In this document: positions 28,655 to 37,142 of the stretch, in pieces
Layout of the letters: every line of letters starts with the position of its first letter
Position numbering within the stretch: position 1 is the stretch's first letter
Origin: Rhodovulum bhavnagarense
GTDB taxonomy: Bacteria > Pseudomonadota > Alphaproteobacteria > Rhodobacterales > Rhodobacteraceae
Direction: 5' to 3'
NCBI RefSeq assembly: GCF_004343505.1
Contig: NZ_SLXU01000019.1
Span: 1-40,582 of the forward strand
Length of the DNA stretch: 40,582 nucleotides
The notes under the pieces: generated by a model
Told to the model about the DNA's origin: nothing
Databases searched by the model: none
The model's input: only the letters and a program-made list of their open reading frames with translations
Translations under genes and position numbers: made by a program

Positions 28655-29449
28655 TCACAGCCCGCCGCCCCCCTGCCAGCGCGGTGCGCGGCGTTCGAAA
28701 AAGGCGGCGATTCCCTCCACCGCCTCGGGATCTTCCCAACAGGCAACAAGACGGTCGATGCTGTCCTCGATGACAGCCTCATCGATGACGGGGCCCAGGC
28801 GGCGCAACTGCGCCTTGGCCCGCGTGATCGCGCCGGGCGCACTGGCCAGGAAAGGCGCGATCTCGGCCTCGATCGCGGCATCGAGCTCTGGCTCGGGAAC
28901 TGCGCGGGCCAAAAGACCCATGTTCACTGCTTCGCCAGCATCAAAGCGCCGCCCCGAGAGGAACACGCGCCGCGCGGCCGCTTCGCCGATGCGGGCGACG
29001 ACATAGGGCCCGATGGTGGCCGGAATCAACCCAAGCCGCGTTTCGGTAAGACCAAAGCGGGCGGTATTCACTCCGATGGCCACGTCACAAACCGAAATCA
29101 GCCCGACACCGCCCCCGAATGCTTGCCCCTGGACCCGCGCGATCAACGGTTTTGCAATGGTATTCAGTGCGCCCAGCATACCGGCCAGCCGACGCGCGGC
29201 AGCGGCACGGGTGGCGCCATCGGCCTCCATCTGGGCACGCATCCAGCCCAGATCGCCCCCCGCGCAGAAACTGGCCCCGTTGCCAGTCAGCACGATGACA
29301 CGCACCTGCGGGTCCGCACCCAGCCTGTCAGCCACGAGATGCAGCGCGCCGATCAGGCTTTCGGACAGCGCGTTATGCTTGTCCACCCGGTTCAACGTAA
29401 CCCGCGCCACGCCGCGCGCGTCGATCTCGACCCCAAGTTCTTCCCGCAT
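28655..29449 (-). CDS. liuC: Methylglutaconyl-CoA hydratase (enoyl-CoA hydratase family)
   Basis: Hydrates 3-methylglutaconyl-CoA to HMG-CoA in leucine breakdown. The 264-residue crotonase-fold protein has the oxyanion-hole segments ASFCAGGDLGWM and GQAFGGGVGLISVCD, and TETRLGLIPATIGPYV, a stretch characteristic of the methylglutaconyl branch. ATG 29449 is chosen for the GGAGAGG ribosome site and conserved N-terminus (EELGVEIDARGVARVTLNR). It is the last gene of the liu operon, 40 bases after liuE. Confidence 0.92.
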   Translation of the reverse strand: MREELGVEIDARGVARVTLNRVDKHNALSESLIGALHLVADRLGADPQVRVIVLTGNGASFCAGGDLGWMRAQMEADGATRAAAARRLAGMLGALNTIAKPLIARVQGQAFGGGVGLISVCDVAIGVNTARFGLTETRLGLIPATIGPYVVARIGEAAARRVFLSGRRFDAGEAVNMGLLARAVPEPELDAAIEAEIAPFLASAPGAITRAKAQLRRLGPVIDEAVIEDSIDRLVACWEDPEAVEGIAAFFERRAPRWQGGGGL

Positions 29450-29489
29450 TTCGCCTCTCCATATTTGTCGTGGCAGACCAGAGACGTTC

Positions 29490-30341
29490 TCAGCCCCGCA
29501 TCGCACGGGCCAAGGCCGCCGCTTCATTCAGGACCGCGCTGTTCAGGCCAGTGTCATGGCCCAGCTTCGTCAGCCGTTCGACCACTGCTTCCGTCGCCAC
29601 GTTGCCCGTGGCCCCCTTTGCATAAGGGCACCCGCCAAGCCCTCCGACCGCCGCGTCGAACACCCGCAGGCCAACGGCCAGCGCGGCCTCGATATTATCC
29701 AGCGCCCGGCCCGCCGTGTCATGGAAATGCCCGGCAAGCTTGTCCACCGGCACGACCTGGGACACCGCCGCGAGCATCGCGCTGACGGTTTCAGGGGTGC
29801 CTTGTCCGATCGTATCACCAAGGCTGATCTCGTAGCAGCCCAGCCCCCAGAGTTTCTCTGCCACCTCGGCCACCTGACCGGGTGCAATCTTGCCTTCATA
29901 AGGACAATCGGTCACGCAAGAGACATAGCCGCGCATCGGTATGCCGTCGGCGCGTGCGGCCGCAGCCACATCTTCGAACCGGGCAAGGCTCTCGGCGATG
30001 GTGGCATTTATATTGGCCCGGCTGAATCCTTCCGACGCCGCGCCGAAAATCGCGACCTCGTCGGCCCCCGCGGCCCTGGCGCGCTCATAGCCCCTGAGGT
30101 TCGGCGTCAGCGCGGCATAACGCACGCCCGGCGCGCGGGCGATCCCCGCCAGCACCTCGGCCCCGTCGGCCATCTGCGGCACCCATTTGGGGCTGACAAA
30201 GCTCGCCACCTCGATCCGGGCAAACCCCGCCCGCGACAGCGTGTCGACCAGCGCGATCTTTTCCGCCGTGGGGATCGGCCGCTTCTCGTTTTGCAGCCCG
30301 TCGCGGGGACCGACCTCGAAGATCTCGACACGCTCACTCAT
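29490..30341 (-). CDS. liuE: Hydroxymethylglutaryl-CoA lyase
   Basis: Splits HMG-CoA into acetyl-CoA and acetoacetate, the last step of the leucine route. The 283-residue TIM-barrel protein has EVGPRDGLQNE (substrate and metal-binding Arg/Asp), the HFHDTAGRALDN metal site, and the lyase signature GGLGGCPYAKGATGN with the catalytic Cys. ATG 30341 overlaps the GST gene by eight bases; the frame is open 15 codons further upstream, but the family N-terminus fits the chosen start. Also called mvaB. Confidence 0.95.
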   Translation of the reverse strand: MSERVEIFEVGPRDGLQNEKRPIPTAEKIALVDTLSRAGFARIEVASFVSPKWVPQMADGAEVLAGIARAPGVRYAALTPNLRGYERARAAGADEVAIFGAASEGFSRANINATIAESLARFEDVAAAARADGIPMRGYVSCVTDCPYEGKIAPGQVAEVAEKLWGLGCYEISLGDTIGQGTPETVSAMLAAVSQVVPVDKLAGHFHDTAGRALDNIEAALAVGLRVFDAAVGGLGGCPYAKGATGNVATEAVVERLTKLGHDTGLNSAVLNEAAALARAMRG

Positions 30342-30993
30342 CCGGCGCCTCGTAGAAGTCGCGCGTGTAGATCTCGGCCCTGCCATCCTCGGCCAGCGCC
30401 CGCTGGAAAGCGGGCCGCTCGGCCAGACGCCGGTAATAGGCGTCCACGCCGGGCAGCAGGTCGGCCGGCACGAAGCGGCGCGCGATCATCACGCCATAGC
30501 CCAGGTTGGTATCGACCGCAGAGAAACCCGAGGGCAGCAGCCAGTCGCGCCCCTCGAGTGCGCGGTCGACAACTTCCAGTGCCTTTTCCAGCCGCTTGGC
30601 CTCTAGCCGCATCACGGTCGGGCTGCGCATCCAGTCCTCGCGCAGCACGATATGCTGCTGGGTCAGCACCGCGATATGCTGGCCGATGGTTTCCGCGAAA
30701 TGCAGCCATTCCAGCCAGTCGGCGCGCTCGGCATCGCCGGGAAACCGGCCCAGCCCGCAATCGGGCCGGGTCTCGACCAGGTATTCCGTGATTGCGCCCG
30801 ACTCGAACAGAACCCGCCCGTCGATTTCCAGCGCAGGCACGCGGCCCGCGGGCGACAACGCCAGGTATTCGGGGCTTCGCAAGGACTTGTCGAAAAAGGA
30901 GCGGTGGACGAGTTCGAACTCCAGCCCCATTTCATGCAGCAGCCAAAGCGTTCGAAACGACCGCGCCTGTGGGCAATGATGCAGCCGGATCAT
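30334..30993 (-). CDS. Glutathione S-transferase family protein within the liu operon
   Basis: 219-residue GST with an N-terminal thioredoxin-like domain (IRLHHCPQARSFRTLWLL, then SPAGRVPALEIDG with the cis-Pro, and LFESGAITEYL for the gamma-glutamyl group) and an all-helical C-terminal domain. It overlaps liuD by ATGA (30990-30993) and liuE by eight bases, so it is fully integrated in the operon. No GST is required for leucine degradation; a detoxifying or isomerase role toward reactive acyl intermediates would be inference. Confidence 0.9.
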   Translation of the reverse strand: MIRLHHCPQARSFRTLWLLHEMGLEFELVHRSFFDKSLRSPEYLALSPAGRVPALEIDGRVLFESGAITEYLVETRPDCGLGRFPGDAERADWLEWLHFAETIGQHIAVLTQQHIVLREDWMRSPTVMRLEAKRLEKALEVVDRALEGRDWLLPSGFSAVDTNLGYGVMIARRFVPADLLPGVDAYYRRLAERPAFQRALAEDGRAEIYTRDFYEAPDE

Positions 30994-32951
30994 GCGATGT
31001 CTTCCTCCGTTTCGAGACGAATCAGCGGCGCCCCTGCCTCGACCTGGTCACCCTCGGCCACGAACAGTTCTGCCACGATGCCGTCGCGCGGCGCGGTCAG
31101 CGTGTGTTCCATCTTCATCGCTTCGAGGATGACAAGCGGTTGGCCCGCTGTCACCCCCACACCGGCAGCCACGTACACGACCTTGACCAGCCCGGGCATC
31201 GGCGCCTCGATCCCGTCACCGCCCAAGCCCTCGGCCGTGGCGCGCGCCAGCGGGTCAACCGGCACCAACCCGAAGGTGCCGCCCGCGCCGGCAAATACGT
31301 AGATCGCGCCGCCTGCCTTGACCACCGGCAAGGGCCGGTGCCCATCGACGATCCAGCCCTCGGGATGACGGATGGCATGGACCTCGCCCCCCTCCAGAAC
31401 CAGAGTCGCACGATCTGGCCCGTGCAATCGCAACTGCACGCAGAACTGTTCTCCTTCACATGCCAGCACCAGGTCGCGGCTTAGCGGTTGCCAAAGTGCA
31501 AAACCCTCAAGTGCCGCACCTGACAGCCCCGCCGCAACCAGCGCCGCGCTGGCCACGACGGCCCGCAAGAGGGCAGGTTCGGGCACGCCATCGGCCAGTT
31601 CCGCCAGGTCGCGTGCGATCAACCCGGTATCGACATCCCCGATCGCAAAACCAGGATGCCGGGCGAGCCGCCCCAGAAAGCCCAGGTTGGTCACCGTACC
31701 CGCCACGCGCGTTTCCTCCAGCGCCCGGGCCAGCCGGTTCAGCGCCACACCGCGGGTGGCGCCGGCGACGACGATCTTGGCGATCATCGGGTCGTAGAAC
31801 GGGCTGATCGTGTCGCCCGTGCGCACGCCGGTATCGGCGCGGATACCGGGCGGAAAGGCCAGATGCGCAAGCGTGCCGGTGGCGGGCAGGAACCCGGCGG
31901 CCACGTCCTCGGCGTAGAGCCGCGCCTCGAAGGCATGGCCGGTCAGCGGGATCGCCTCCTGCGCCAGCGGCAGCCCCTCGCCGGCGGCGATGCGAAGCTG
32001 CCATTCGACCAGGTCGAGCCCGGTCACGGCCTCGGTCACGGGATGCTCCACCTGCAGCCGCGTGTTCATCTCCATGAACCAGAAGCGGTCGGGGCGCAGC
32101 CCGTCCGAGCCGTCCACGATGAATTCCACCGTGCCGGCGCCGCGATAGCCGATGGCACGGGCCGCGCGCACCGCGGCCTCGCCCATGGCGGCGCGCATCT
32201 CGGGCGTCATGCCCGGCGCGGGGGCCTCTTCGATCACCTTCTGGTGGCGGCGCTGCAGCGAACAGTCCCGTTCGTAGAGATGCACGGCGTCCTGCCCGTC
32301 GCCGAAGACCTGCACCTCGATATGGCGTGGCTGTTCGACGTATTTCTCGATCAGGACGGCGTCGTTGCCGAAGGCGTTGCGCGCCTCGGACCGCGCGGCC
32401 TGGAGTGCCGCGGGAAAGTCCGCGGCCCCGGCCACCTTGCGCATCCCCTTGCCGCCGCCGCCCGCCACGGCCTTGATCAGCACCGGATAGCCGATGGCCT
32501 CGGCCGCGCCGGCGAGATGGTCGTCATCCTGGTTGTCGCCGTGATAGCCCGGCACGACGGGCACGCCCGCCTGTTCCATCAGCGCCTTGGCGGCGTCCTT
32601 CAGCCCCATCGCGCGGATCGCCTCGGCCGAGGGGCCGATGAAGATCAGGCCGGCCGCCTCGACCGCGGCGACGAAATCGGGGTTTTCCGACAGGAAGCCG
32701 TAGCCCGGGTGGATCGCCTGCGCCCCCGTGGCGCGGGCCGCCGCGATGATCCGGTCGCCGCAGAGATAGCTTTCGCGCGGCGGGGCGGCCCCGATCGGGA
32801 CGGCCTCGTCGGCGGCGGCCACATGGGCGGCGTCCGCATCGGCCTCGGAATAGACGGCGACGGTGGACACGCCCATGGCGCGGGCGGTGTCGATGATGCG
32901 GACCGCGATTTCCCCGCGGTTGGCGATCAGGATCTTTTGAAACATCGGCAA
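30990..32951 (-). CDS. liuD: Methylcrotonyl-CoA carboxylase, biotin-carrying alpha subunit
   Basis: 653-residue biotin carboxylase plus biotin carrier protein. With LiuB it carboxylates 3-methylcrotonyl-CoA to 3-methylglutaconyl-CoA using ATP and bicarbonate. The ATP-grasp domain (to ~450) has GGGGKGMRKV, MEMNTRLQVEHPVTE and related motifs. A linker domain follows (~450-570), and the C-terminal biotinyl domain carries EAMKMEH with Lys613 as the attachment site. It is assigned as methylcrotonyl- and not propionyl-CoA carboxylase from its operon partners. A repeat element occupies the 75-base gap before it. Confidence 0.94.
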   Translation of the reverse strand: MPMFQKILIANRGEIAVRIIDTARAMGVSTVAVYSEADADAAHVAAADEAVPIGAAPPRESYLCGDRIIAAARATGAQAIHPGYGFLSENPDFVAAVEAAGLIFIGPSAEAIRAMGLKDAAKALMEQAGVPVVPGYHGDNQDDDHLAGAAEAIGYPVLIKAVAGGGGKGMRKVAGAADFPAALQAARSEARNAFGNDAVLIEKYVEQPRHIEVQVFGDGQDAVHLYERDCSLQRRHQKVIEEAPAPGMTPEMRAAMGEAAVRAARAIGYRGAGTVEFIVDGSDGLRPDRFWFMEMNTRLQVEHPVTEAVTGLDLVEWQLRIAAGEGLPLAQEAIPLTGHAFEARLYAEDVAAGFLPATGTLAHLAFPPGIRADTGVRTGDTISPFYDPMIAKIVVAGATRGVALNRLARALEETRVAGTVTNLGFLGRLARHPGFAIGDVDTGLIARDLAELADGVPEPALLRAVVASAALVAAGLSGAALEGFALWQPLSRDLVLACEGEQFCVQLRLHGPDRATLVLEGGEVHAIRHPEGWIVDGHRPLPVVKAGGAIYVFAGAGGTFGLVPVDPLARATAEGLGGDGIEAPMPGLVKVVYVAAGVGVTAGQPLVILEAMKMEHTLTAPRDGIVAELFVAEGDQVEAGAPLIRLETEEDIA

Positions 32952-32967
32952 CCTCTTGGCGGAGGAC

Positions 32968-33018
32968 GCGGGGGGCCAGCCCCCCGCACCCCCCGGGATA
33001 TTTCGGGCCAGAAGAAGG
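32968..33018 (+). repeat. Hairpin-plus-tail intergenic repeat, copy 1
   Basis: A perfect 9-bp inverted repeat (GCGGGGGGC, 32968-32976; GCCCCCCGC, 32979-32987) is followed on the plus strand by a tail, ACCCCCCGGGATATTTCGGG then CCAGAAGAAGG. The same architecture and nearly the same tail occur at 37089-37136. It lies in the 75-base gap between liuB and liuD, reading against the direction of transcription. I remember similar elements scattered between genes in Rhodobacteraceae genomes. Confidence 0.7.
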
Positions 33019-33026
33019 GGCGGCCC

Positions 33027-34631
33027 TTACATACGGAAGACCCCGAAACGGGTTTCGGGGATCGGGGCGTTGAGCGCGGCGGACAGCGACAGGGCAAGGA
33101 CCTGGCGCGATTTGCGCGGGTCGATGATGCCGTCGTCCCACAGCCGGGCCGAGGCGTAGAGCGGGTGGCTTTGGGTTTCGAACATCTCGACGGTGGGGCG
33201 CTTGAAGGCGGCCTCGTCCTCGGCGCTCCAGCTTTCGCCGGCGCGTTCGATGGCATCGCGTTTCACGGTGGCCAGTACGCCCGCGGCCTGTTCGCCGCCC
33301 ATCACCGAGATCCGGCTGTTCGGCCAGGTCCAGAGGAAGCGCGGCTGGTAGGCGCGGCCGGCCATGCCGTAATTGCCCGCCCCGAAACTGCCGCCAACGA
33401 TCATCGTGATCTTGGGCACCGACGTGGTGGCCACGGCGGTGACCATCTTGGCGCCGTGGCGCGCGATGCCCTCGTTTTCGTATTTCCGCCCGACCATGAA
33501 GCCGGTGATGTTCTGCAGGAAGACCAGCGGCGTGCCGCGCTGGCTGCAAAGCTCGATGAAATGGGCGCCCTTCTGGGCGGCTTCGGAGAACAGCACGCCA
33601 TTGTTGGCGACGATGCCCACCGGGCAGCCCTCGACATAGGCGAAACCCGTGACCAGAGTCTCGCCGAAGCGCGGCTTGAACTCGTCGAAGCGCGAGCCGT
33701 CGACGAGCCGCGCGATCACCTCGCGGATGTCGTAGGGGGTGCGCAGGTCGGCGGGCACCACGCCCAGCAATTCCTCGGGGTCGTAGGCCGGGTCCTCGGG
33801 GCTTTCCCAGCGGACCGTCGCGGGCCTGTCGCGGTTCAGATGGCTGACCGCGCGGCGGGCGAGTGCCAGCGCATGGGCGTCGTCCTCGGCCAGGTAGTCG
33901 GCCACGCCCGACAGGCGTGTGTGGACATCGCCACCGCCCAGGTCCTCGGCGGTGACGACCTCGCCGGTGGCAGCCTTAACCAGCGGCGGGCCGGCGAGGA
34001 AGATCGTGCCCTGCTCGCGCACGATGATGGTGACATCCGACATCGCGGGCACATAGGCGCCGCCCGCGGTGCAGGAGCCCATCACCACGGCGATCTGGGG
34101 GATGCCCGCAGCCGACATCCGCGCCTGGTTGTAGAAGATGCGGCCGAAATGGTCGCGATCGGGGAACACCTCGTCCTGGTTGGGCAGGTTGGCGCCACCG
34201 GAATCGACCAGGTAGACGCAGGGCAGATGGCACTCTTCCGCGATCTCCTGCGCGCGGAGGTGTTTCCTGACCGTCATCGGGTAGTAGGTGCCGCCCTTCA
34301 CGGTGGCGTCGTTGCAGACCACCATGACCTCTTGCCCGTGGACGCGCCCGATCCCGGCGATCACGCCCGCGCAGGGGGCAGCACCGTCATAAAGACCATG
34401 GGCCGCCGTAGCGCCGATTTCGAGGAAGGGTGCGCCGGGATCGAGCAGGTTGGCCACCCGGTCACGCGGCAGCATCTTTCCGCGCGAAAGGTGGCGATCG
34501 CGCGCCTTGGCCCCGCCGCCCGCGGCGGCCAGCGCGGCAGCGTCTTGGACCACGCGCAGCGCGTCGAGATGGGCAGCGCGGTTGGCCTGGAACGTCTCGG
34601 AGCCCGTAACCGCGTTCGACTGTAACTTCAT
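33027..34631 (-). CDS. liuB: Methylcrotonyl-CoA carboxylase, carboxyltransferase beta subunit
   Basis: 534-residue carboxyltransferase subunit that moves the carboxyl group from biotin on LiuD to 3-methylcrotonyl-CoA. Both crotonase-like halves are present: the N-terminal part with [18 protein letters not shown] and [15 protein letters not shown], the C-terminal part with [14 protein letters not shown] and [19 protein letters not shown] 34631 follows GAGGAGGGG; the frame continues upstream for 90 codons of Arg/Gly-rich nonsense. Methylcrotonyl specificity fits the GANLPNQ and [12 protein letters not shown] stretches typical of this group. Confidence 0.95.
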   Translation of the reverse strand: MKLQSNAVTGSETFQANRAAHLDALRVVQDAAALAAAGGGAKARDRHLSRGKMLPRDRVANLLDPGAPFLEIGATAAHGLYDGAAPCAGVIAGIGRVHGQEVMVVCNDATVKGGTYYPMTVRKHLRAQEIAEECHLPCVYLVDSGGANLPNQDEVFPDRDHFGRIFYNQARMSAAGIPQIAVVMGSCTAGGAYVPAMSDVTIIVREQGTIFLAGPPLVKAATGEVVTAEDLGGGDVHTRLSGVADYLAEDDAHALALARRAVSHLNRDRPATVRWESPEDPAYDPEELLGVVPADLRTPYDIREVIARLVDGSRFDEFKPRFGETLVTGFAYVEGCPVGIVANNGVLFSEAAQKGAHFIELCSQRGTPLVFLQNITGFMVGRKYENEGIARHGAKMVTAVATTSVPKITMIVGGSFGAGNYGMAGRAYQPRFLWTWPNSRISVMGGEQAAGVLATVKRDAIERAGESWSAEDEAAFKRPTVEMFETQSHPLYASARLWDDGIIDPRKSRQVLALSLSAALNAPIPETRFGVFRM

Positions 34632-34698
34632 TGCCCGCCCCTCCTCTGGCCGAGGGCCGTTGCGCGTGCCATTCCCATCTTCCTGCTCCTCCCTGTGC

Positions 34699-34740
34699 GC
34701 CCGCGCGGCGCAGCCCCCTCCCCCGGGGCCGCGCGCGGGC
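34699..34740 (-). repeat. GC-rich stem-loop between the LprI-like gene and liuB
   Basis: Perfect 9-bp arms (GCCCGCGCG, 34699-34707; CGCGCGGGC, 34732-34740) enclose a 24-base C/G-rich loop, in the 113-base gap upstream of liuB. There is no T-run on the transcribed strand. It could slow or stabilise the transcript between the two genes. Confidence 0.45.
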
Positions 34741-34744
34741 AGGC

Positions 34745-35260
34745 TTACTTGGTTTCCATGTAGGTCACGGCGCTTTCCATGAAGAGCGCCTGTTCGCCCA
34801 TCCGTTTCATCGTGCAACTGGCGGCGGCCGTCATCGTGTAGGGCGTGCCGCGGCGCATCATCGCTTCGACCGCACACCGGATTTCGCGCCAGTCGCCCCA
34901 TTTCTCCTGCTGGATCGCCAGATCCTCCACCAGGCTGAAGGGGATGTCCTTCGATTTGGCGGTCTTTTCGAACTCGGCATCGGCCACCTTGGCCAGTTCG
35001 ACCATGCGGCCATAGGCGGTGTCCAGACGGCCCTTCCAGTATTCGGATTCCTTGCCCATGCAGGCGGCGATATCGGAATTGCTGGGGTTCTTCATGCGCT
35101 GGAAACAGACCCGCGCGGATTCGCCGATGCAGGTGTCATCGGCCCCGGGCAGGCGCTGTTTTTCCATGCAGTCGAGCGTCGCGTCGGGCGAGAACTTGAC
35201 CTCCTGGGCGGCGGCGGGGGCTGCGGCCAGGCAGGCGGCAAGGATCAGGGGGAGTCGCAT
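34745..35260 (-). CDS. Secreted LprI/DUF1311-like protein within the liu operon
   Basis: 171 residues with a signal peptide ([18 protein letters not shown], cleavage after residue 18). The mature protein has six cysteines (31, 44, 52, 67, 129, 149), probably three disulfides. The LprI/DUF1311 pattern is visible twice over: [20 protein letters not shown] (67-86) and [13 protein letters not shown] (117-129). Members of this family include lysozyme inhibitors; the role of this one is unknown. It lies between liuA and liuB on the same strand, 36 bases after liuA, so it is cotranscribed with leucine-degradation genes although it is periplasmic. Confidence 0.8.
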   Translation of the reverse strand: MRLPLILAACLAAAPAAAQEVKFSPDATLDCMEKQRLPGADDTCIGESARVCFQRMKNPSNSDIAACMGKESEYWKGRLDTAYGRMVELAKVADAEFEKTAKSKDIPFSLVEDLAIQQEKWGDWREIRCAVEAMMRRGTPYTMTAAASCTMKRMGEQALFMESAVTYMETK

Positions 35261-35296
35261 GGGATCACCTCAAAAAGTTGACTGTATAAGTCACCT

Positions 35297-36460
35297 TTAC
35301 CCCATCGCCTTCATGAGTTCACGCCCCACCAGCATGCGCCGGATCTCGGATGTGCCGGCGCCGATCTCCATCAGCTTGGCGTCGCGGAACAGGCGGCTGA
35401 CCGCTGAATCGGCCAAAAATCCAGCCCCGCCCATGGCTTGCACGGCCTGGTGGGCCTGTTTCATCGCCTCTTCGGAGGCGTAAAGCACGCAGGCGGCGGC
35501 GTCCTGCCGCGTCACCGCGCCGCGATCACAAGAGCGTGCAACCGCATAGACATAGGCCCGCGCGCTGTTCATCGCGGTGTACATGTCCGCGATCTTGCCC
35601 TGCATCAGCTGGAAATTCCCGATGCTTTCGCCGAACTGCTTGCGGTCGCGCATGTAGGGCATGATCTCGTCCAGGCAGGCGGCCATGATTCCGGTGCCGA
35701 TGCCGGCCAGGACCACGCGTTCGTAGTCGAGGCCGGACATCAGCACCCGAACGCCCTTGCCCTCCTCGCCAAGGACGTTCTCGAAGGGGACTTCCACGTC
35801 GTCGAAGATCAGCTCTCCGGTGTTGGAGCCACGCATCCCGAGCTTGTCGAAATGCGGAGAGGTGGAAAACCCCTTCATGGATTTCTCGATGATGAAGGCG
35901 GTGATGCCCTTGGGCCCCGCCTCCGGGTCGGTCTTGGCATAGACCACCAGCGTGTCGGCGTCGGGGCCGTTGGTGATCCAGTATTTCGTGCCGTTCAGCG
36001 TGTAATAGCCGTTCTTCTTCTCGGCGCGCAGCTTCATCGACACGACGTCGGACCCGGCGCCCGCCTCGGACATGGCCAAGGCGCCGACATGGTCGCCGGA
36101 GATCAGGCCGGGAAGATACTTGCGTTTCTGGGCGTCGGTGCCGTTCAGCTTGATCTGGTTGACGCACAGATTGGAATGCGCGCCGTAGGACAGCGAAACG
36201 CTGGCCGAGGCGCGGGCGATTTCCTCGATGGCGATGGTGTGGGCGAGGTAGGACATGCCCGCGCCGCCGTATTCCTCGGGCACGGTGATGCCCAGAAGGC
36301 CCAGCTCGCCCATCTCGCGCCACAGCTCGGCGGGAAAATCGTTGGTCTTGTCGATCTGGGCGGCCATCGGGCGCACCCGTTCCTGCGCCCAGCGATGCAC
36401 CATCTCGCGCAGCGCTGCGGTATCCTCGTCGAGGTCGAATTCCATGGTAGCGGTGAACAT
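35297..36460 (-). CDS. liuA: Isovaleryl-CoA dehydrogenase
   Basis: FAD-dependent acyl-CoA dehydrogenase (387 residues) that turns isovaleryl-CoA into 3-methylcrotonyl-CoA, passing electrons to ETF. It has [15 protein letters not shown] (flavin/substrate binding), [19 protein letters not shown], and QAMGGAGF near the C-terminus. The catalytic base is at Glu247 in [12 protein letters not shown], the position particular to isovaleryl-CoA dehydrogenases; most other acyl-CoA dehydrogenases place it ~120 residues later. ATG 36460 follows GGGAGGAG. It is the first gene of the liu operon, directly downstream of a predicted promoter and operator. Confidence 0.95.
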   Translation of the reverse strand: MFTATMEFDLDEDTAALREMVHRWAQERVRPMAAQIDKTNDFPAELWREMGELGLLGITVPEEYGGAGMSYLAHTIAIEEIARASASVSLSYGAHSNLCVNQIKLNGTDAQKRKYLPGLISGDHVGALAMSEAGAGSDVVSMKLRAEKKNGYYTLNGTKYWITNGPDADTLVVYAKTDPEAGPKGITAFIIEKSMKGFSTSPHFDKLGMRGSNTGELIFDDVEVPFENVLGEEGKGVRVLMSGLDYERVVLAGIGTGIMAACLDEIMPYMRDRKQFGESIGNFQLMQGKIADMYTAMNSARAYVYAVARSCDRGAVTRQDAAACVLYASEEAMKQAHQAVQAMGGAGFLADSAVSRLFRDAKLMEIGAGTSEIRRMLVGRELMKAMG

Positions 36461-36484
36461 GTCGGGCTCCTCCCCTGCGCTTAT

Positions 36485-36498
36485 TGAACGCTTGTTCA
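36485..36498. promoter_or_regulatory. Inverted-repeat operator candidate in front of liuA
   Basis: TGAACGCTTGTTCA: perfect 5-bp arms TGAAC/GTTCA (six with one mismatch, TGAACG/TGTTCA) around a 4-base centre. It starts two bases past the predicted -10 and covers the expected transcription start, the place for a repressor. TetR-family acyl-CoA-responsive repressors often use sites of this size. No such regulator gene is in the window. Confidence 0.5.
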
Positions 36499-36499
36499 T

Positions 36500-36528
36500 T
36501 TTTTATCAGCGACGCTTTCCCACGTCAA
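36500..36528 (-). promoter_or_regulatory. Predicted sigma-70 promoter of the liu operon
   Basis: On the minus strand TTGACG (36528-36523) is followed after 17 bases by TAAAAA (36505-36500). Transcription would start near 36493, inside the inverted repeat at 36485-36498 and about 33 bases before the liuA ATG. Pattern-based prediction, well placed. Confidence 0.55.
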
Positions 36529-36589
36529 TCATGCTCGCATCCGGGCTGCGAGGTGGATAGGCTTGGGCGGCATAGCAAAAGGAGGTTCG

Positions 36590-37048
36590 ATGAAACGCCT
36601 GATCCTGGCCGTCAGCCTGATCACCCTGCCCCTTGCCAGCCCGGCCGAAGAGGTCGGACGCATCGGCGTGGACTGGACAGGAAACGACATCATCATCGAG
36701 TCGGTCTCCGACCCCGAGGTTGCGGGCGTAACCTGCCATCTGGCCTATTTCGAACGCTCTTTCCTCGATCGGATGAGCCAGGGCAACTGGTTCGAGGACC
36801 CCTCGAACGCCTCGATCGCCTGCCGTCAGACGGGACCGATCGAGATCGGCGATATCGACCGCAGCCCGGACGGGGAAGAGGTCTTTCGCGAGCGCCGTTC
36901 AATCGTGTTCAAGAGCCTGAGGGTGAAGCGGATCTATGACGCGCCGAACCGGACATTGATCTACATCGCCCATGCACGCGAATTGACGGAGGGATCGGCC
37001 AAGATGGCGATTTCCACTGTTCCGCTTTACCAGGCGGGCGCGCAGTAG
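36590..37048 (+). CDS. creA: CreA family protein
   Basis: 152-residue exported protein with signal peptide MKRLILAVSLITLPLASPA. The body follows E. coli CreA closely: IGVDWTGNDIIIESVSDPEV, GVTCHLAYFERSF, ASIACRQTGPIEIGDID, SIVFKSLRVKRIYDAPNRTL and a C-terminal KMAISTVPLY. Two cysteines (VTC and IAC) probably pair in the periplasm. CreA's molecular role is not known. AAAGGAGG lies five bases before ATG 36590. It is divergent from liuA over a 129-base region and convergent with the aminotransferase gene; a repeat hairpin lies at the junction. Confidence 0.92.
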   Translation: MKRLILAVSLITLPLASPAEEVGRIGVDWTGNDIIIESVSDPEVAGVTCHLAYFERSFLDRMSQGNWFEDPSNASIACRQTGPIEIGDIDRSPDGEEVFRERRSIVFKSLRVKRIYDAPNRTLIYIAHARELTEGSAKMAISTVPLYQAGAQ

Positions 37049-37088
37049 GCATGCAACCGGCCCGGTGCCGGCGACGCAGATCGCGCCG

Positions 37089-37136
37089 CCGGGGGTTTCA
37101 CCCCCGGACCCCCAGGGTATTTCCGCCAAGAAGAAA
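37089..37136 (+). repeat. Hairpin-plus-tail intergenic repeat, copy 2, likely terminator
   Basis: Perfect 8-bp stem (CCGGGGGT, 37089-37096; ACCCCCGG, 37100-37107) with loop TTC, then the tail ACCCCCAGGGTATTTCCGCC and AAGAAGAAAC. The tail matches copy 1 (32988-33018) apart from small changes. It sits between the convergent stops of creA (37048) and the aminotransferase (37143), where it could end transcription from one or both sides. Confidence 0.7.
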
Positions 37137-37142
37137 CAACGC

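Noticed and set aside
31656-34625. Very long (989-codon) open frame on the plus strand opposite liuD and liuB
   Set aside because: A GC-rich mirror of two certain genes. The composition (His, Gly, Asp, Arg in excess) follows from the complement of GC3-rich codons, and it runs through the repeat element between the genes.
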